From: Saprospiraceae bacterium
Lineage (GTDB): Bacteria > Bacteroidota > Bacteroidia > Chitinophagales > Saprospiraceae
Assembly (NCBI GenBank): GCA_016714765.1
Contig: JADKCF010000016.1
Location: 1-64,000, forward strand
Length of the DNA: 64,000 bases
Direction of reading: 5' to 3'
Position numbers and translations under genes: made by a program. This document shows positions 19,487 to 29,387 of this stretch, piece by piece; the first letter of the stretch is position 1; every line of letters begins with the position of its first letter. The notes beneath the pieces were generated by a model. The model made no database searches. It was given only the letters and a program-made list of their open reading frames with translations, and was not told the DNA's origin.

Positions 19487-20095
19487 TCAATAACGTTTGT
19501 TTTGGTATGTTTTTTTTGCGGTTGGCCAATATTTATACGACACAATACCAATAATACCTATAACCATAAATCCAAAAATAAAGTACGGAGTATAATTATC
19601 CGAAAGATCATCAACCATAAAACTGTCTTGTCCCTTATAAGTTTCAAAAGTTCTTTTGGTACCATTTACCATTATGCTGTGGTAATTACTTTGTTTGTCT
19701 GACATCTCAAACATGATGGTATTGGTCACTTGTTTGACATCGCTGCCTTCGTATTCTAACTCGTATTCGTTTTGATGAGAATGCCCGCTACTCTCTAAAG
19801 CTCTAAATCCCATAAAAATAAGGGCTTTACCATCTTTGTCCTTCAAGATGAGATGAGAACTGATATACTTTTCAAATGCCTGTTCGAAGGCTAGCGGTAT
19901 TTGTGCATTTTTTAATGCAGGTTCATAAGCTAAGAGCGCGTTTCTAAGTGTCCACGGGAATTCTGCCTTGATACTACACCCATTTTTTTCTATGTTGATA
20001 TCAAAAAAACATTCATGCGGGCTATGTGCAAAACCCACGTTTTGAAAGCATGATATGACAATCAACAAAAGAAAGTATTGATTTTTTATTTTCAT
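19487..20095 (-). CDS. Exported single-pass membrane protein, N-terminal His after cleavage
   Basis: A 202-residue protein. Its signal peptide (residues 1-23, ending VGFA) would leave a mature start HSPHECFF. An ectodomain carries EFPWTLRNALLAYEPAL and GHSHQNEYELEYEG, and one membrane helix near the end (YFIFGFMVIGIIGIVSY) is followed by a basic tail. It resembles the gene upstream in layout. I do not recognise the family; a distant DUF6702-like relation is possible. A mature N-terminal His and other His residues would suit copper binding, which is inference. Confidence 0.65.
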   Translation of the reverse strand: MKIKNQYFLLLIVISCFQNVGFAHSPHECFFDINIEKNGCSIKAEFPWTLRNALLAYEPALKNAQIPLAFEQAFEKYISSHLILKDKDGKALIFMGFRALESSGHSHQNEYELEYEGSDVKQVTNTIMFEMSDKQSNYHSIMVNGTKRTFETYKGQDSFMVDDLSDNYTPYFIFGFMVIGIIGIVSYKYWPTAKKTYQNKRY

Positions 20096-20134
20096 ACTTT
20101 ATTGATTAAAATAATATTATACATTATTTTATTT

Positions 20135-20794
20135 TTAAATATATTGACTAGGCAGAGAGACTTTTAAAGTCTTGCGTTTTAGAATCATCATCCCAACCGC
20201 CAGAAATATTGTCACCACAAAGATACCTAAAAAAGTAAGTGTTGATTTGGTAAATAAAAGATGTTCATTTTCTACCATTACCCAGTTTCCGTTTTCTACA
20301 TTTAACCTCGCTTCATGCTTATTTTCAGAAGTTAACAAAAATTGTTTTTGTGGTTTATCCTTTAAAGTGATGATAACCTCACAAATACTATGGGAAATAT
20401 CACCGAAAATGGCGTTTTTAATGTGCATTGACTCTATATCATCAGGAATCTCTGACAGCTCCGCAAATAAGGTGGTTTCGTGTCCCAAACTTACCTGTGG
20501 ATTAAGAAATTTGATCGTATCACCGTTGATCATTAAAAAGCTTTTTTTCTGAAAATGTCCGATTACCAATTCCTGAAATTCTGCAGGTGTTTTGTAAGCG
20601 CCTTTGGGATAAGAATATTCGATTTCGCTTTCAAAAGCAGATAAGGCACTTTTGATCGCTAAAAACGATTTTCCGTCCTGCTCATATATCATCAGACTGG
20701 ACAAATCTGGTTGGTGCGCATATGCAATTTGATTGCTAAAGATCAAAATCAGAAAGGGCAAATATCTCGAAAATCCTTTAATGCTACTTAACAT
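20135..20794 (-). CDS. Exported single-pass membrane protein, paralogue-like neighbour
   Basis: The start at 20794 (MLSSIKGFSRYLPFLILIFS, signal ending IAYA) is preferred to earlier ATGs because it opens the signal peptide. The mature protein would begin HQPDLSSL. The ectodomain has FESEIEYSYPKGAYKTPAEF and HSICEVIITLKDKPQKQFLL, and a C-terminal helix (LTFLGIFVVTIFLAVGMMIL) anchors it. Its start overlaps the end of the YHYH gene by 11 bases, and the gene at 20095 follows after 39 bases, so all are probably one transcript. Family unknown; same caveats as the downstream gene. Confidence 0.65.
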   Translation of the reverse strand: MLSSIKGFSRYLPFLILIFSNQIAYAHQPDLSSLMIYEQDGKSFLAIKSALSAFESEIEYSYPKGAYKTPAEFQELVIGHFQKKSFLMINGDTIKFLNPQVSLGHETTLFAELSEIPDDIESMHIKNAIFGDISHSICEVIITLKDKPQKQFLLTSENKHEARLNVENGNWVMVENEHLLFTKSTLTFLGIFVVTIFLAVGMMILKRKTLKVSLPSQYI

Positions 20795-21740
20795 ATGCAC
20801 CAGCCAGACTATTGATAAAACTATTGGTTCCAGCTTTTGCCACATGATAATGATATCCTCTGACACTATCATAATGTCCACGGCTTGCATCCAGGTCTGT
20901 GTCTTCTACGCCAGCAGCATTTAGATTTTCATAAATCCCAAAACCATCTAGTGCATATCCAATCATGGCAGCATGACCATCTGTTTGGACAATTTTGGTT
21001 GTTTTTCCGGTGGCTGCATGATAGTGGTAGCCTGCCCCGAGATTTATGTGTCCACCCGCATCGTCAAATGGTGCTAACGTATAGGCCCCTAAAATGGCAC
21101 TAACAGGAGCAGGTGCATCAAAAACTACTCCATTAAACGCAATACCTCGTACGGATGGTCCGGCCATAGGTCCGGCTCCAAAGCTAACAGGTGATGTTAA
21201 TTTGACAGGTGTCACCGGAATGTAAATGGTCTTTGTCAACGTTGACACATAAGAAGGTAAACATTCCACACAATAATTTTTGTATTCCGCACCAACATTT
21301 GGATTTGCAGCAGCTTGACACTCGGCTTGGGTTAGTGTTTTTTTGATATCACCAGTTGTAGAGTTGTGCATTTGCCAGGTAGTATTGTTATAAAAAGTAG
21401 CAAGATTTTTGATAAAAGCACCATCTACATCATACACTTTGCCACCTTCCAGCCAGATGCCACCTTTTGATGCATCATCTGAGATATTGGACGGACACCA
21501 AGGCCCCATATTGTGGTCGGTGGTGTACTTTTGGTCACGATTTTATAACAATCTGCTGTGGCTCCAGTGGAAAGTGTTTTGGACACAATGCTGATAGGTT
21601 CGGCAAGACCACCTGATAAAAATTTGGCGCCATCCACTTTTACTACCGTATCCGTGGAATCAGGAGCTGGCGTATCATCCTTTATCGCATGCTAAAAGCC
21701 CTAATAATGCTAGTGGAATTAAAATGAATTTGAATGTCAT
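20784..21740 (-). pseudogene. YHYH-domain lipoprotein, two frameshifts
   Basis: The start at 21740 gives MTFKFILIPLALLGLLACDK, a lipoprotein signal with lipobox LLAC. An indel follows directly (CDK-DDTPAPDSTDTVVKV), and a second lies near 21530, after which DHNMGPWCPSN continues the frame. The YHYH domain (PF14240) is clear: PSVRGIAFNGVVFDAPAP, GGHINLGAGYHYHAATG, AAMIGYALDGFGIYEN, and a second VRGYHYHVAKAG. YHYH proteins are exported and of unknown function. It would be anchored in the outer membrane. Confidence 0.75.
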
Positions 21741-21782
21741 TTTTAAAATTTTTGAATTATTAATAAGTATTGTTTGGATAGT

Positions 21783-22732
21783 TTAATTCACCTTAAATTC
21801 CGGTGCCGGTGTACCTCTGAAATACCGTGGGATATTCGGAAAATCATCTGTGATCAGATAGTAATACGTTCCGGATGGATATTCAGGTGTCATGCCTTCT
21901 CTTCCATTGGCTTGATCTAGCGTCCCGAGACCATTTACATACTCATAATCATTGCTATATACGCCGGTATAAGAGCCACAAGGCGCAGTGACACCATCAC
22001 CCGGTCTTTTACCGGGTTCAGCCTATAGCTGGATGTCATGGCGATTACAGGTGAGTTTGCATCGGTTGCATTGGTACAAGCATATTTGTAATAGACCGGA
22101 AAACCATCAGCGGCATAACCTACTAGGGTCATCTTATCCGAAGGTATATTGGCATTTTGAAGGTAAAGCGTGGGTGAGCCGTGGTAATGATATTTACCGG
22201 TAGGTTGCACGTGGGCATTATTACAATCCAGTCCAATCTTAACATTGGTGGCTTCGAGATTCCATTCCCAATTGACATTTGTAGCCATTAACCCCTGATG
22301 TGGCCAAGGCTCCGCGGCGATCGGATCTAGTTCGACTCCATTGAGCAAGACACCAAAGGACCACAAACTAAGGGTGGTCGCATTTGTCAAAGAAAAAAAT
22401 TGAGCAGCCTTAACGGGTTGATTTGTAATGGTGTATGTTTTGTTTTGCGCTTTGATGGCATTCGGATTTAGACTACCTGCCACATTGCCGAATAGTCCTA
22501 CTTTGTGGTTGGGAATACTATTTGCTGTGATGACTCTGTTTGTGCCGACAATTTCAATTCTGACAGATGGTACCAAGGTCAAAGTCTCATTACACTCACC
22601 TCTCGATTTATCGACTACTTTGGCAGATGTACATTCAGGTGTGGTCGTACCACCATCATCTGTATCTGTGTCACTGCATTGTACCAATGAAAAAATAAGG
22701 ATGCCGAATACTAAAAATTTTAATGTCTTCAT
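21783..22732 (-). pseudogene. Second YHYH-domain lipoprotein, one frameshift
   Basis: A lipoprotein signal (MKTLKFLVFGILIFSLVQCS) precedes a Thr/Asp-rich linker and the YHYH domain, with FGVLLNGVELDPIAAEPW, PTGKYHYHGSP, MTLVGYAADGFPVYYKY. As read it ends at 21935, but one indel near 22005 restores GSYTGVYSNDYEYVNGLGTL, then DQANGREGMTPEYPSGTYYY, and LITDDFPNIPRYFRGTPAPEF, with the stop at 21783. It is a paralogue of the following gene with low identity. Tandem YHYH genes next to a two-component pair and a TonB receptor suggest a shared surface role. Confidence 0.8.
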
Positions 22733-22900
22733 TTTATTTGAATTTGTGAATAAACTGTTTACGTTTTGATTTAACTAATAGAAGTACTTTTACCTAAAAT
22801 TGTACTTTACAGGCCATTGGGCATTGCACCTGACTGGTAATTTGTATTAATGCGTTGACTACCAATATAATAATTCTGTGAAAACACATTTTAAGTAATG

Positions 22901-23839
22901 TCAGTCAGCAGAACTAAGATTAGATAAAACAAGAATTTTTCCTGGCAATACTGAATAATTTACATTCTTTAATTTAAAGAAGATGGTCAATGAACTTTGA
23001 TTTATGACCATATTTTTGTCAACAGAAAACTTTAAATTACGAAATGCATTGATGTAATCTACAAGGTCTATATGGCTGGTGTAATGAACATCGGGATTAT
23101 TTGCCAACAGTTTGAAGCATTTCTCCGTTTCGTCCCATTTGTTTCCCAATTCCCAACTATGTCCCCAAATATCTAATAACGCCAAGTCTCTGGCCTCTAA
23201 AAAATCGTTCATTGTTTTATAAAAAACAGCTAATTCCTTTGTATCATTTTCAATGTCACCAGGTTTCCAATAGGCTTTCGCAAATTGATGTACAGTTGGA
23301 TGCCATTTCAGAAAGTTCTCCGGAATTTTAAAATGATACGTATCGTCCACTGTCCTTGCATATTCAATGCCCAAGCCTTTTATTGCATCAATTACAAATT
23401 CATTATTATTGCCAAAAGGATACGCCATACCTCTGACAGGATACCCCACTAATCTTTCTAATTCTTTTCTATCTTCAACTATTTCATATATCACATCAAT
23501 TTTTGACAAAGTGGTTAGATTGGGATGATTGGCTGAATGAACTGAAACTTCGTGTCCGGCAAAAAGTTGTTTAATCTCATCTTTGGTTACATATCCAGGT
23601 GTGCCTAATTTATTGGAATTCAGGTGGAATGTTCCTATTAACCCATATTTGTTCATTAGTTTTACCAATTGTCTGTCTTCTGTTCTTCCATCGTCATAAC
23701 TAAGTATTAATGCTTTGGTTTTTCCTTGTGGAAAAAGCATTTCAATGGGTAGTCCGCTCTTAGCTATTGATGTGTCAATCTGTGCTTTTGAAGCGTTTAC
23801 AGAAAGAATAATGACCAGAACCGATATTATTATTTTCAT
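22901..23839 (-). CDS. Polysaccharide deacetylase (NodB-like, CE4), exported
   Basis: A 312-residue protein with a signal peptide (MKIIISVLVIILSVNASKAQ). The catalytic domain shows the CE4 motifs: LSYDDGRTEDR (catalytic and metal Asp), HSANHPNLTTL (metal HxxxH), and GMAYPFGNNN. It would remove acetyl or similar groups from a polysaccharide outside the inner membrane. The later part (DIWGHSWELG) fits this deacetylase branch. The last 40 residues are beta-rich. It follows the TonB receptor in the same direction, 98 bases downstream. Confidence 0.85.
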   Translation of the reverse strand: MKIIISVLVIILSVNASKAQIDTSIAKSGLPIEMLFPQGKTKALILSYDDGRTEDRQLVKLMNKYGLIGTFHLNSNKLGTPGYVTKDEIKQLFAGHEVSVHSANHPNLTTLSKIDVIYEIVEDRKELERLVGYPVRGMAYPFGNNNEFVIDAIKGLGIEYARTVDDTYHFKIPENFLKWHPTVHQFAKAYWKPGDIENDTKELAVFYKTMNDFLEARDLALLDIWGHSWELGNKWDETEKCFKLLANNPDVHYTSHIDLVDYINAFRNLKFSVDKNMVINQSSLTIFFKLKNVNYSVLPGKILVLSNLSSAD

Positions 23840-23937
23840 TTCTAATAATTGTTTAGAGATTTTAATTTATGATAATTTGCTGCTATAGGTAAAATTAGAT
23901 AGATGATTTAAAACAAAAAAATTATCACTTTTGATAT

Positions 23938-26305
23938 TTAAAACTGTACTTTATACACCACATTCGGGAATAATCCCAATTGATATGTCGTCCTGATACT
24001 TTCGGATTGATTATCATATTTTTGAGAGAATACGTTGTCATTATTGGTAACATTTTGTACATCAAGCGATAATGTTTGTGACAATTTTCTTTTTTTGCTG
24101 TTGAATGTAAAATTGAGCTTCACATCCATTCTCAAATAATCGTCATAAAAACCTGAATATGCCTCCGAATTCAGCACTTCTCTACCCGAAGCCTGAGATG
24201 CCGTAAGATCGATAGGCGTGTAAGCCCTACCACCAGCATTCGTGAGTTTAAAGTCGATACTGAATCTGTTTCTTTTGGTTTTCCCAATGCTCCACTCTCT
24301 ACCTGCCAAAAAATTATACACATACTGCCCATTAAAAGCGGTGTTGCGCTCTACGCCATCACTGCCTGTATATTTTGAGCTATAGAGCGACGAAGTAAAA
24401 AGACCATAATAGCCATTGCTAAAGAATTTTTCAATGGTGAGTTCCGCACCATAATTTTGTCCGGTGCCCGCATTGGTCAATAAATCTTCCAATTCGGTTT
24501 TGAAACTAGCTCCTGTATTCAGCATAGAATAACTGCTCGAAAAAGTATTGACAGGTACATCATATAAGTATTGATAGTACAATTCTGCTTTTATCCGCCA
24601 ATCCTTGAATGGATTTACATCATATCCCACCACAAAATGATGACTTTTAGTAAAATCCAGTCCTTCATTATTGTAAGAAGTAGTACCATCAGCATTTTGG
24701 GTTTGCAGAAAATATACATTGATCGGCTGCATCTGTGCATGAAGTCCATAACCAAAATTCAGACTCGATTTAGTGTTCAAATCATATTTCAATCCCAATC
24801 TGGGCTCCACAGCTTTGGATTCATTTAAGAAAAAATACTGTCCGTGCAATCCAGCATTGAGAGTCAAACGATCATTAAAACTATACTTCAAGTGTGCAAA
24901 TCCCTGCGACAGAAGGGTATAGCTATCATAATTCCATATTTGTGTCCATTCGTCATTGATGTTTCTTTTCGTTCTGTAAAACAAATCCAAACCCATAAAT
25001 TCATTCTGCAAACCTACCTTCAGGAAAGCTTTAGAATTTATTTTAGTATTATAAGTAGTACCGAAATTGTATCCTGTTTTGGCTACATTGCTTTCTTCTT
25101 GTTCGTAAGATGTTTCTGTTGCACGATCGGTAGCATAGTTGATTTGATCCATTTTGCTGTAATTTACGCCGATGATGGATGACAAATAAGATTTTTCTGT
25201 CAGCTGTTTGAAGTGATTCACACCTACGATACCTATTTTACTCGCCAAGTCATTGCCATCCTTACCACCGAAAAGCGAGCCCGCATTATCACCAGAAATA
25301 TTGATATCGCTGGTAGCCAAAATCCCGAATGTCGTAAATTTGCCCCATCGGGTGTTGCCACTATTTACCTTGAAGGACAAATCCTGATAACTCGGTGTGG
25401 CGGTCGTACCTATATCGACGCCCACTGCCTGTGCTACACCTGCAAGAGCGTATCTGTATCCGGCTACATAAGAAGAATTGTTCTTTTTGCTGATGGGTCC
25501 TTCAGTGGTCACTTCGAGTCCTGTAATGACTCCTGCTTGTATGGTCGTTTCTCGTTTTTGGGTATTTCCACTCCTGAATCCTAAGTCAAAAACACCGAAA
25601 TGGCATTACCATATTCCGAAGGAAAGCCGATGTAAAAAAATCAGAACTCTTTAATAGATTGGTATTCAATGCACTGACTGCTCCACCCGTGGTGCCTACG
25701 GTGGCAAAGTGATTTGGATTGGTCACATTCATGCCATCTATGCGCCACAAAACACCGACTGGAGAATTGCCACGGATCACGATGTCATTTCGAGAGTCAT
25801 CCGGTGCACTTACGCCTGCAAAATTGGCTGCTAATCTCGCTGGATCACCTCTGCCACCTGCATATCTATTGACTTCTTCCATAGAGAATGTCCGGGCACT
25901 AATCGTGGCCAGGTCATTGATGGTTTTGTTTTTGCTGTAAGCTTTTACGACTACTTCGTCTAGTATTTTCAGGTCTTCTTCCATGGCTATGTCCAGAATG
26001 ACTTCTTTGCCAGATGTCACGACTACATTGGGTACTATCACATCTTTGTATCCCAGGTAAGATACTTTTATTTCGTATCTGTCGGGAGCGAGATCTGCCA
26101 AAGTGTATTGGCCGTTTTCATCCGTAGCCGTACCTTTGTTTTCTGATACATTTATGATCTGGATTGATGCACCTACGAGTACAGACTGAGAAAGTTTATC
26201 CACAACCACACCCCGAATATTTTGTAAATTGTTTTGGGCAAATAGAGCCAGTGGTAAAAAGCCAAAAGTGAAAATTATAGATTGGATAAGTTGATTAAAT
26301 CGCAT
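23938..26305 (-). pseudogene. TonB-dependent receptor with CarboxypepD_reg-like domain, one frameshift
   Basis: A signal peptide (residues 1-23) is followed by a carboxypeptidase-regulatory-like domain (IRGVVVDKLSQSVLVGASIQ, YTLADLAPDRYEIKVSYLGY) and a plug domain (DLATISARTFSMEEVNRYAG, GDPARLAANFAGVSAPDDSR, NDIVIRGNSPVGVLWRIDGM). At about 25610 an indel interrupts TSAFPSEYGNAISGVFDLGF. The remaining 524 residues form the beta-barrel, ending in the typical aromatic KVQF. The full product would be about 790 residues. It would import a ligand across the outer membrane; none can be named. It heads a minus-strand block with the deacetylase and YHYH genes. Confidence 0.88.
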
Positions 26306-26476
26306 TCTTTTGATGATTGATTTGCGAAATTAACCAGTAAACACCCCGGCAAGGTATACTCAGGTAGTTGAGTTGTCTGAATAGTCAGTTGAATTGTAGA
26401 AAAAAAGACTTAAAAATATGATATTACTATTTAGTGTCTGCTTAAAAAGACAGATGGGTCATGAATAATTAAAAAC

Positions 26477-26501
26477 ACATAGAACTCTATGCACTCGTGG
26501 T
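26477..26501. repeat. Copy of the 17.36 kb ELYxLVV segment
   Basis: GAACTCTATGCACTCGTGGT matches the segment starting at 17364 at 19 of 20 bases. Both code ELY(T/A)LVV in the plus direction, and both are preceded by a KHI codon series. Possibly duplicated small genes or remnant junction DNA of the element. Confidence 0.5.
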
Positions 26502-26508
26502 TAAAATA

Positions 26509-26543
26509 AAAGAGACCATCTACAAAGACGGCCTCTTTTATTA
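26509..26543. terminator. Terminator after the integrase gene
   Basis: AAAAGAG(A)CC and GG(C)CTCTTTT form a long stem with a loop of about 10 bases, flanked by A and T runs on the two sides. It begins two bases after the integrase stop, so it ends integrase transcription and could also act on the plus strand. Confidence 0.75.
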
Positions 26544-26544
26544 T

Positions 26545-27800
26545 TCAAAATTTAGCTTCTCGCTTTTTATCACTTTTTATTTTTGTTGAAAGTTTGGCTT
26601 TAAGCATTTCCATCTCTGAACCGACCCTCGTTTCCAATATTTTACCATAAATCTGGGTGGTCTTTAGACTACTATGTCCCAGCATTTTGCTGGTGGCTTC
26701 CATACTAACCCCATTAGAAAGCAATACTGTTGTGGCAAATGTGTGCCGGGCGATGTGCATGGTCATGGGTTTGGTGATTTCACAAATATCCGCCAGCTCC
26801 TTCAGATAAGCATTGAGCTTCTGATTGCTTTTCATCGGCAGCAATCTGTTTTTAGAGACACAATCCGGATGATCAGCATACTTTTCAATGATTTCCATGG
26901 CTTGATCCAGTAGTGGCACATTACTAGTATTATCATTTTTTTGCCTGGAAGTATAAATCCATTTATTGCCGTTGATGCCGGTACCAATGTGATCAGGTGT
27001 AAGTTTAGCGGCATCTTTGTAAGCATACCCTGTATAGCAACAGAACACAAAACAATCCCGAACTTCCTGCAGTCTGACAATCCGAATCTCTTTGTCCACA
27101 ATTCTTTGCAACTCATCAGCGGTAAGGTACTCACGTTTGGTTTCTTTGACCGACACTTGTAACCAAACAAAACATTTTTATCTAACCATTCGTATTTAAC
27201 CGCATAATCCAGAACTCTGTTAAGATACTGAATGTATTTTACTAGCGTATTTTGGTGCAGTTTTACTTCTGATTTCAAGTAGTGGTCATATTCCAACCCG
27301 AAAGAATATTTGATGTTTTCAAGTCGAATATCTTTTATTCCCATCTTCAACTTCATGAAATCTTCAACTTTGTTAGCAAAAGTAGCATAACGCTTAAAAG
27401 TGATTTCACCAATCTCAATCCCAACCAATTTTTCAAAACTTGAATTGTAGAGCTTACAGACCTCAAGTAAAGTCTTGCTCTTTCTTTCGTTCTCGCCTTT
27501 AAGGGCTTTTCTCAATTCATCAACAGTGATATCTTCTTGCCTGGAATTCATTTCATTATAGATCCTGATAACATCCATTCTCATTCTCTCAAGAAATTCA
27601 TTCATAGTGCGAATCTTGGCAGATTCACCAATAAACTTTCCATTGTAAGAATCCCATTTGGAAATCTCTACTTTTTGCCCGGTAGTAACATAGGCTCTTC
27701 TCCCATCTAGTGACAGTACCATCAATACAGGGGATACTCCTGATTGCTTTTTGTCCGACCGGACAATAAAACTTACTTTTAATAAATCAAATTTTTTCAT
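26545..27800 (-). pseudogene. Tyrosine recombinase (Bacteroidota element integrase), one frameshift
   Basis: An N-terminal arm-binding region (FIVRSDKKQSGVSPVLMVLS, AYVTTGQKVEISKWD) and a SAM-like core-binding domain precede the catalytic domain, which is in another frame from about 27165 (REYLTADELQRIV). The catalytic part has CYTGYAYKDA in place of the usual first Arg box, then MHIARHTFATTVLLSNGV (HxxRH), MLGHSSLKTTQIYGKI with the nucleophile Tyr. Joined, the product would be about 410 residues, normal for the family. It lies beside the tRNA-Lys 3' end and points away from it, the usual layout for an element integrated in a tRNA. Confidence 0.88.
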
Positions 27801-27899
27801 TTTACTTGCATGGTTTTAAAACGTTAATTAAAAAATTCATGTTGCACCAATGCAGCAAAAAATATATAATCATCAGTAAAATCAAGCAAATTTAACATC

Positions 27900-27983
27900 T
27901 GCGACAGCTTTTTTTATAAAATACCGTGTCGCATATTAGTCGCAATAAGAAGCGTTTTTAGTAGTTGTCGCTCAAATGTCGCA
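27900..27983. repeat. TGTCGC heptamer repeats between integrase and tRNA
   Basis: Five heptamers match or nearly match TGTCGCA: 27900 (reverse, TGCGACA), 27927, 27938 (AGTCGCA), 27966 (TGTCGCT) and 27977. Clustered short repeats here would suit integrase arm-type sites of an att region. Inference. Confidence 0.5.
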
Positions 27984-28040
27984 GAAATTTCATGTATTAT
28001 TCAAGGCATTTTAGGGGACTGTAGTTTCATAACTCCTTGA

Positions 28041-28080
28041 AAAACAAACGCCAAACAGAATTTTACTTCTATTTGGCGTC
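28041..28080 (-). terminator. Terminator of tRNA-Lys
   Basis: On the minus strand ACGCCAAA (28079-28072) pairs with TTTGGCGT (28055-28048), followed by TTGTTTTT. It starts nine bases after the tRNA 3' end. If an element integrated in the tRNA end, the terminator belongs to the element side. Confidence 0.7.
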
Positions 28081-28088
28081 GTGTTTTG

Positions 28089-28161
28089 TGATCTGGCTGG
28101 GACTTGAACCCAGGGCCCATACATTAAAAGTGTATTGCTCTACCAACTGAGCTACCAGATC
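28089..28161 (-). tRNA. tRNA-Lys (anticodon TTT)
   Basis: A 73-base cloverleaf on the minus strand. The acceptor arms GATCTGG and CCAGATC pair fully. The D arm is GCTCAGTTGGTAGAGC. The anticodon arm is ATACA-CTTTTAA-TGTAT with anticodon TTT. The T arm is CTGGG-TTCAAGT-CCCAG. The discriminator is A and CCA is not encoded. It follows rnz in the same direction. It is the likely integration target of the neighbouring integrase. Confidence 0.95.
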
Positions 28162-28239
28162 TCCTTTTACAGTGCCTTTCTTTCAAAAGCGACGCAAAGG
28201 TAATTCATTATTTTATTTTGCAAAGAAATATTTATTTTT

Positions 28240-29175
28240 TTAATCATTTTTTTTCTCATTAATTATTATTTCAAGTCCCTCCTCTGCCAGTATCGTATTT
28301 TCAAACACCTCTCTGCCCTCTATCAAAAACTCAGTTTTATCCACATAGCGCACCGAAAAATGCCCCACTACCAGCTTTCCGACTCCACTAAGCCTGGCTA
28401 TATCAGCCGCCTGCACCACCGTAGAGTGCATCCTGTCCATCGCTTGCTCCTCCATGCCGCTCAGATATGTAGCTTCGTGATACAACACATCCACACCCGA
28501 TATATACGATGGTAGCCGCTCATCATATACTGTATCCGAACAATAAGCATATCTCCTTGGCAACCACTTATGATATACCACTTCCTCATTCCTGACAGTC
28601 AGCCCTTCTGCCGTAACGATATCCTCACCCCTCTTGACTGCCTTTATCTGATCTACAGTAAGCTGCAACGACACTATCTTATCTGCCCTGACATTCCAAG
28701 ATGGCAGCTTTTCAGTGATTATATAACCGTAAGTAGGTATTCGGTGATTGAGCGGAAAAGCACTCACCTCTACATGCAGATCTTCATATACCACTATTTT
28801 TTCGTCACCATGTGTCAGCTCGATGATCAGAATCTCAAAATTTATAAACGCATGCGAAAGCCTGAGTATCACCTCACAAAACTCTCTGATTCCCGCTGGG
28901 CCGATGATGGTCAGTGGCGTTTTCCTCTGAAAATGAACATATGATGTCAGCAATCCAGGCAAACCGAACAAATGATCGCCGTGCAGATGGCTGATCAATA
29001 TGGCATTTATTCTGTTCCGCCTGATCTTATATAGCTTGAGTTTTGACTGCATCCCCTCGCCGCAGTCTATTACATACATCTGTTCATGAACCGTGATGAC
29101 CTGCGCACTGGTGATTGTACTTTCTTCGGGCAGAGCAGCATTAGTACCCAGTATTTTGATGCTAAATGATGTCAC
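28240..29175 (-). CDS. rnz: Ribonuclease Z
   Basis: A 311-residue metallo-beta-lactamase-fold endonuclease that cuts 3' trailers from tRNA precursors. Metal-binding motifs are HLHGDH at residues 63-68, a further His in FPLNHRIPTYG, Asp in YCSDTVYDE, and His in MHSTVVQAADIA and VGHFSVRY. The N-terminal ILGTNAALPE and the length fit bacterial RNase Z. Notably it sits next to a tRNA gene that does not encode CCA, its natural substrate type. Cytosolic. No disruption is seen, marking the return to core genome. Confidence 0.93.
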   Translation of the reverse strand: MTSFSIKILGTNAALPEESTITSAQVITVHEQMYVIDCGEGMQSKLKLYKIRRNRINAILISHLHGDHLFGLPGLLTSYVHFQRKTPLTIIGPAGIREFCEVILRLSHAFINFEILIIELTHGDEKIVVYEDLHVEVSAFPLNHRIPTYGYIITEKLPSWNVRADKIVSLQLTVDQIKAVKRGEDIVTAEGLTVRNEEVVYHKWLPRRYAYCSDTVYDERLPSYISGVDVLYHEATYLSGMEEQAMDRMHSTVVQAADIARLSGVGKLVVGHFSVRYVDKTEFLIEGREVFENTILAEEGLEIIINEKKND

Positions 29176-29387
29176 TCTTTACATTTTGTTGATGTGTATT
29201 ATTATGGCGTGCCACCTGCCTCCATACTTCCGGCAGCTGTCGGGCTATACGCTGTATCAGGACATGCTCTCCGTTCCATCTGAATAATGATACCTGAAGG
29301 CTGAAGGATGGTTTTACCAGGGCGTTTCTTGAGCCTGATGCCGCTTCTATCCCTCACGCGGGATGTCAACACTATTTCTTTGCAACA

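Noticed and set aside
26545..27800. Integrase inactive because the first catalytic Arg box is absent
   Set aside because: Bacteroidota element integrases commonly lack the usual Arg there, so absence alone is not evidence of inactivity; the frameshift is the stronger reason for doubt.
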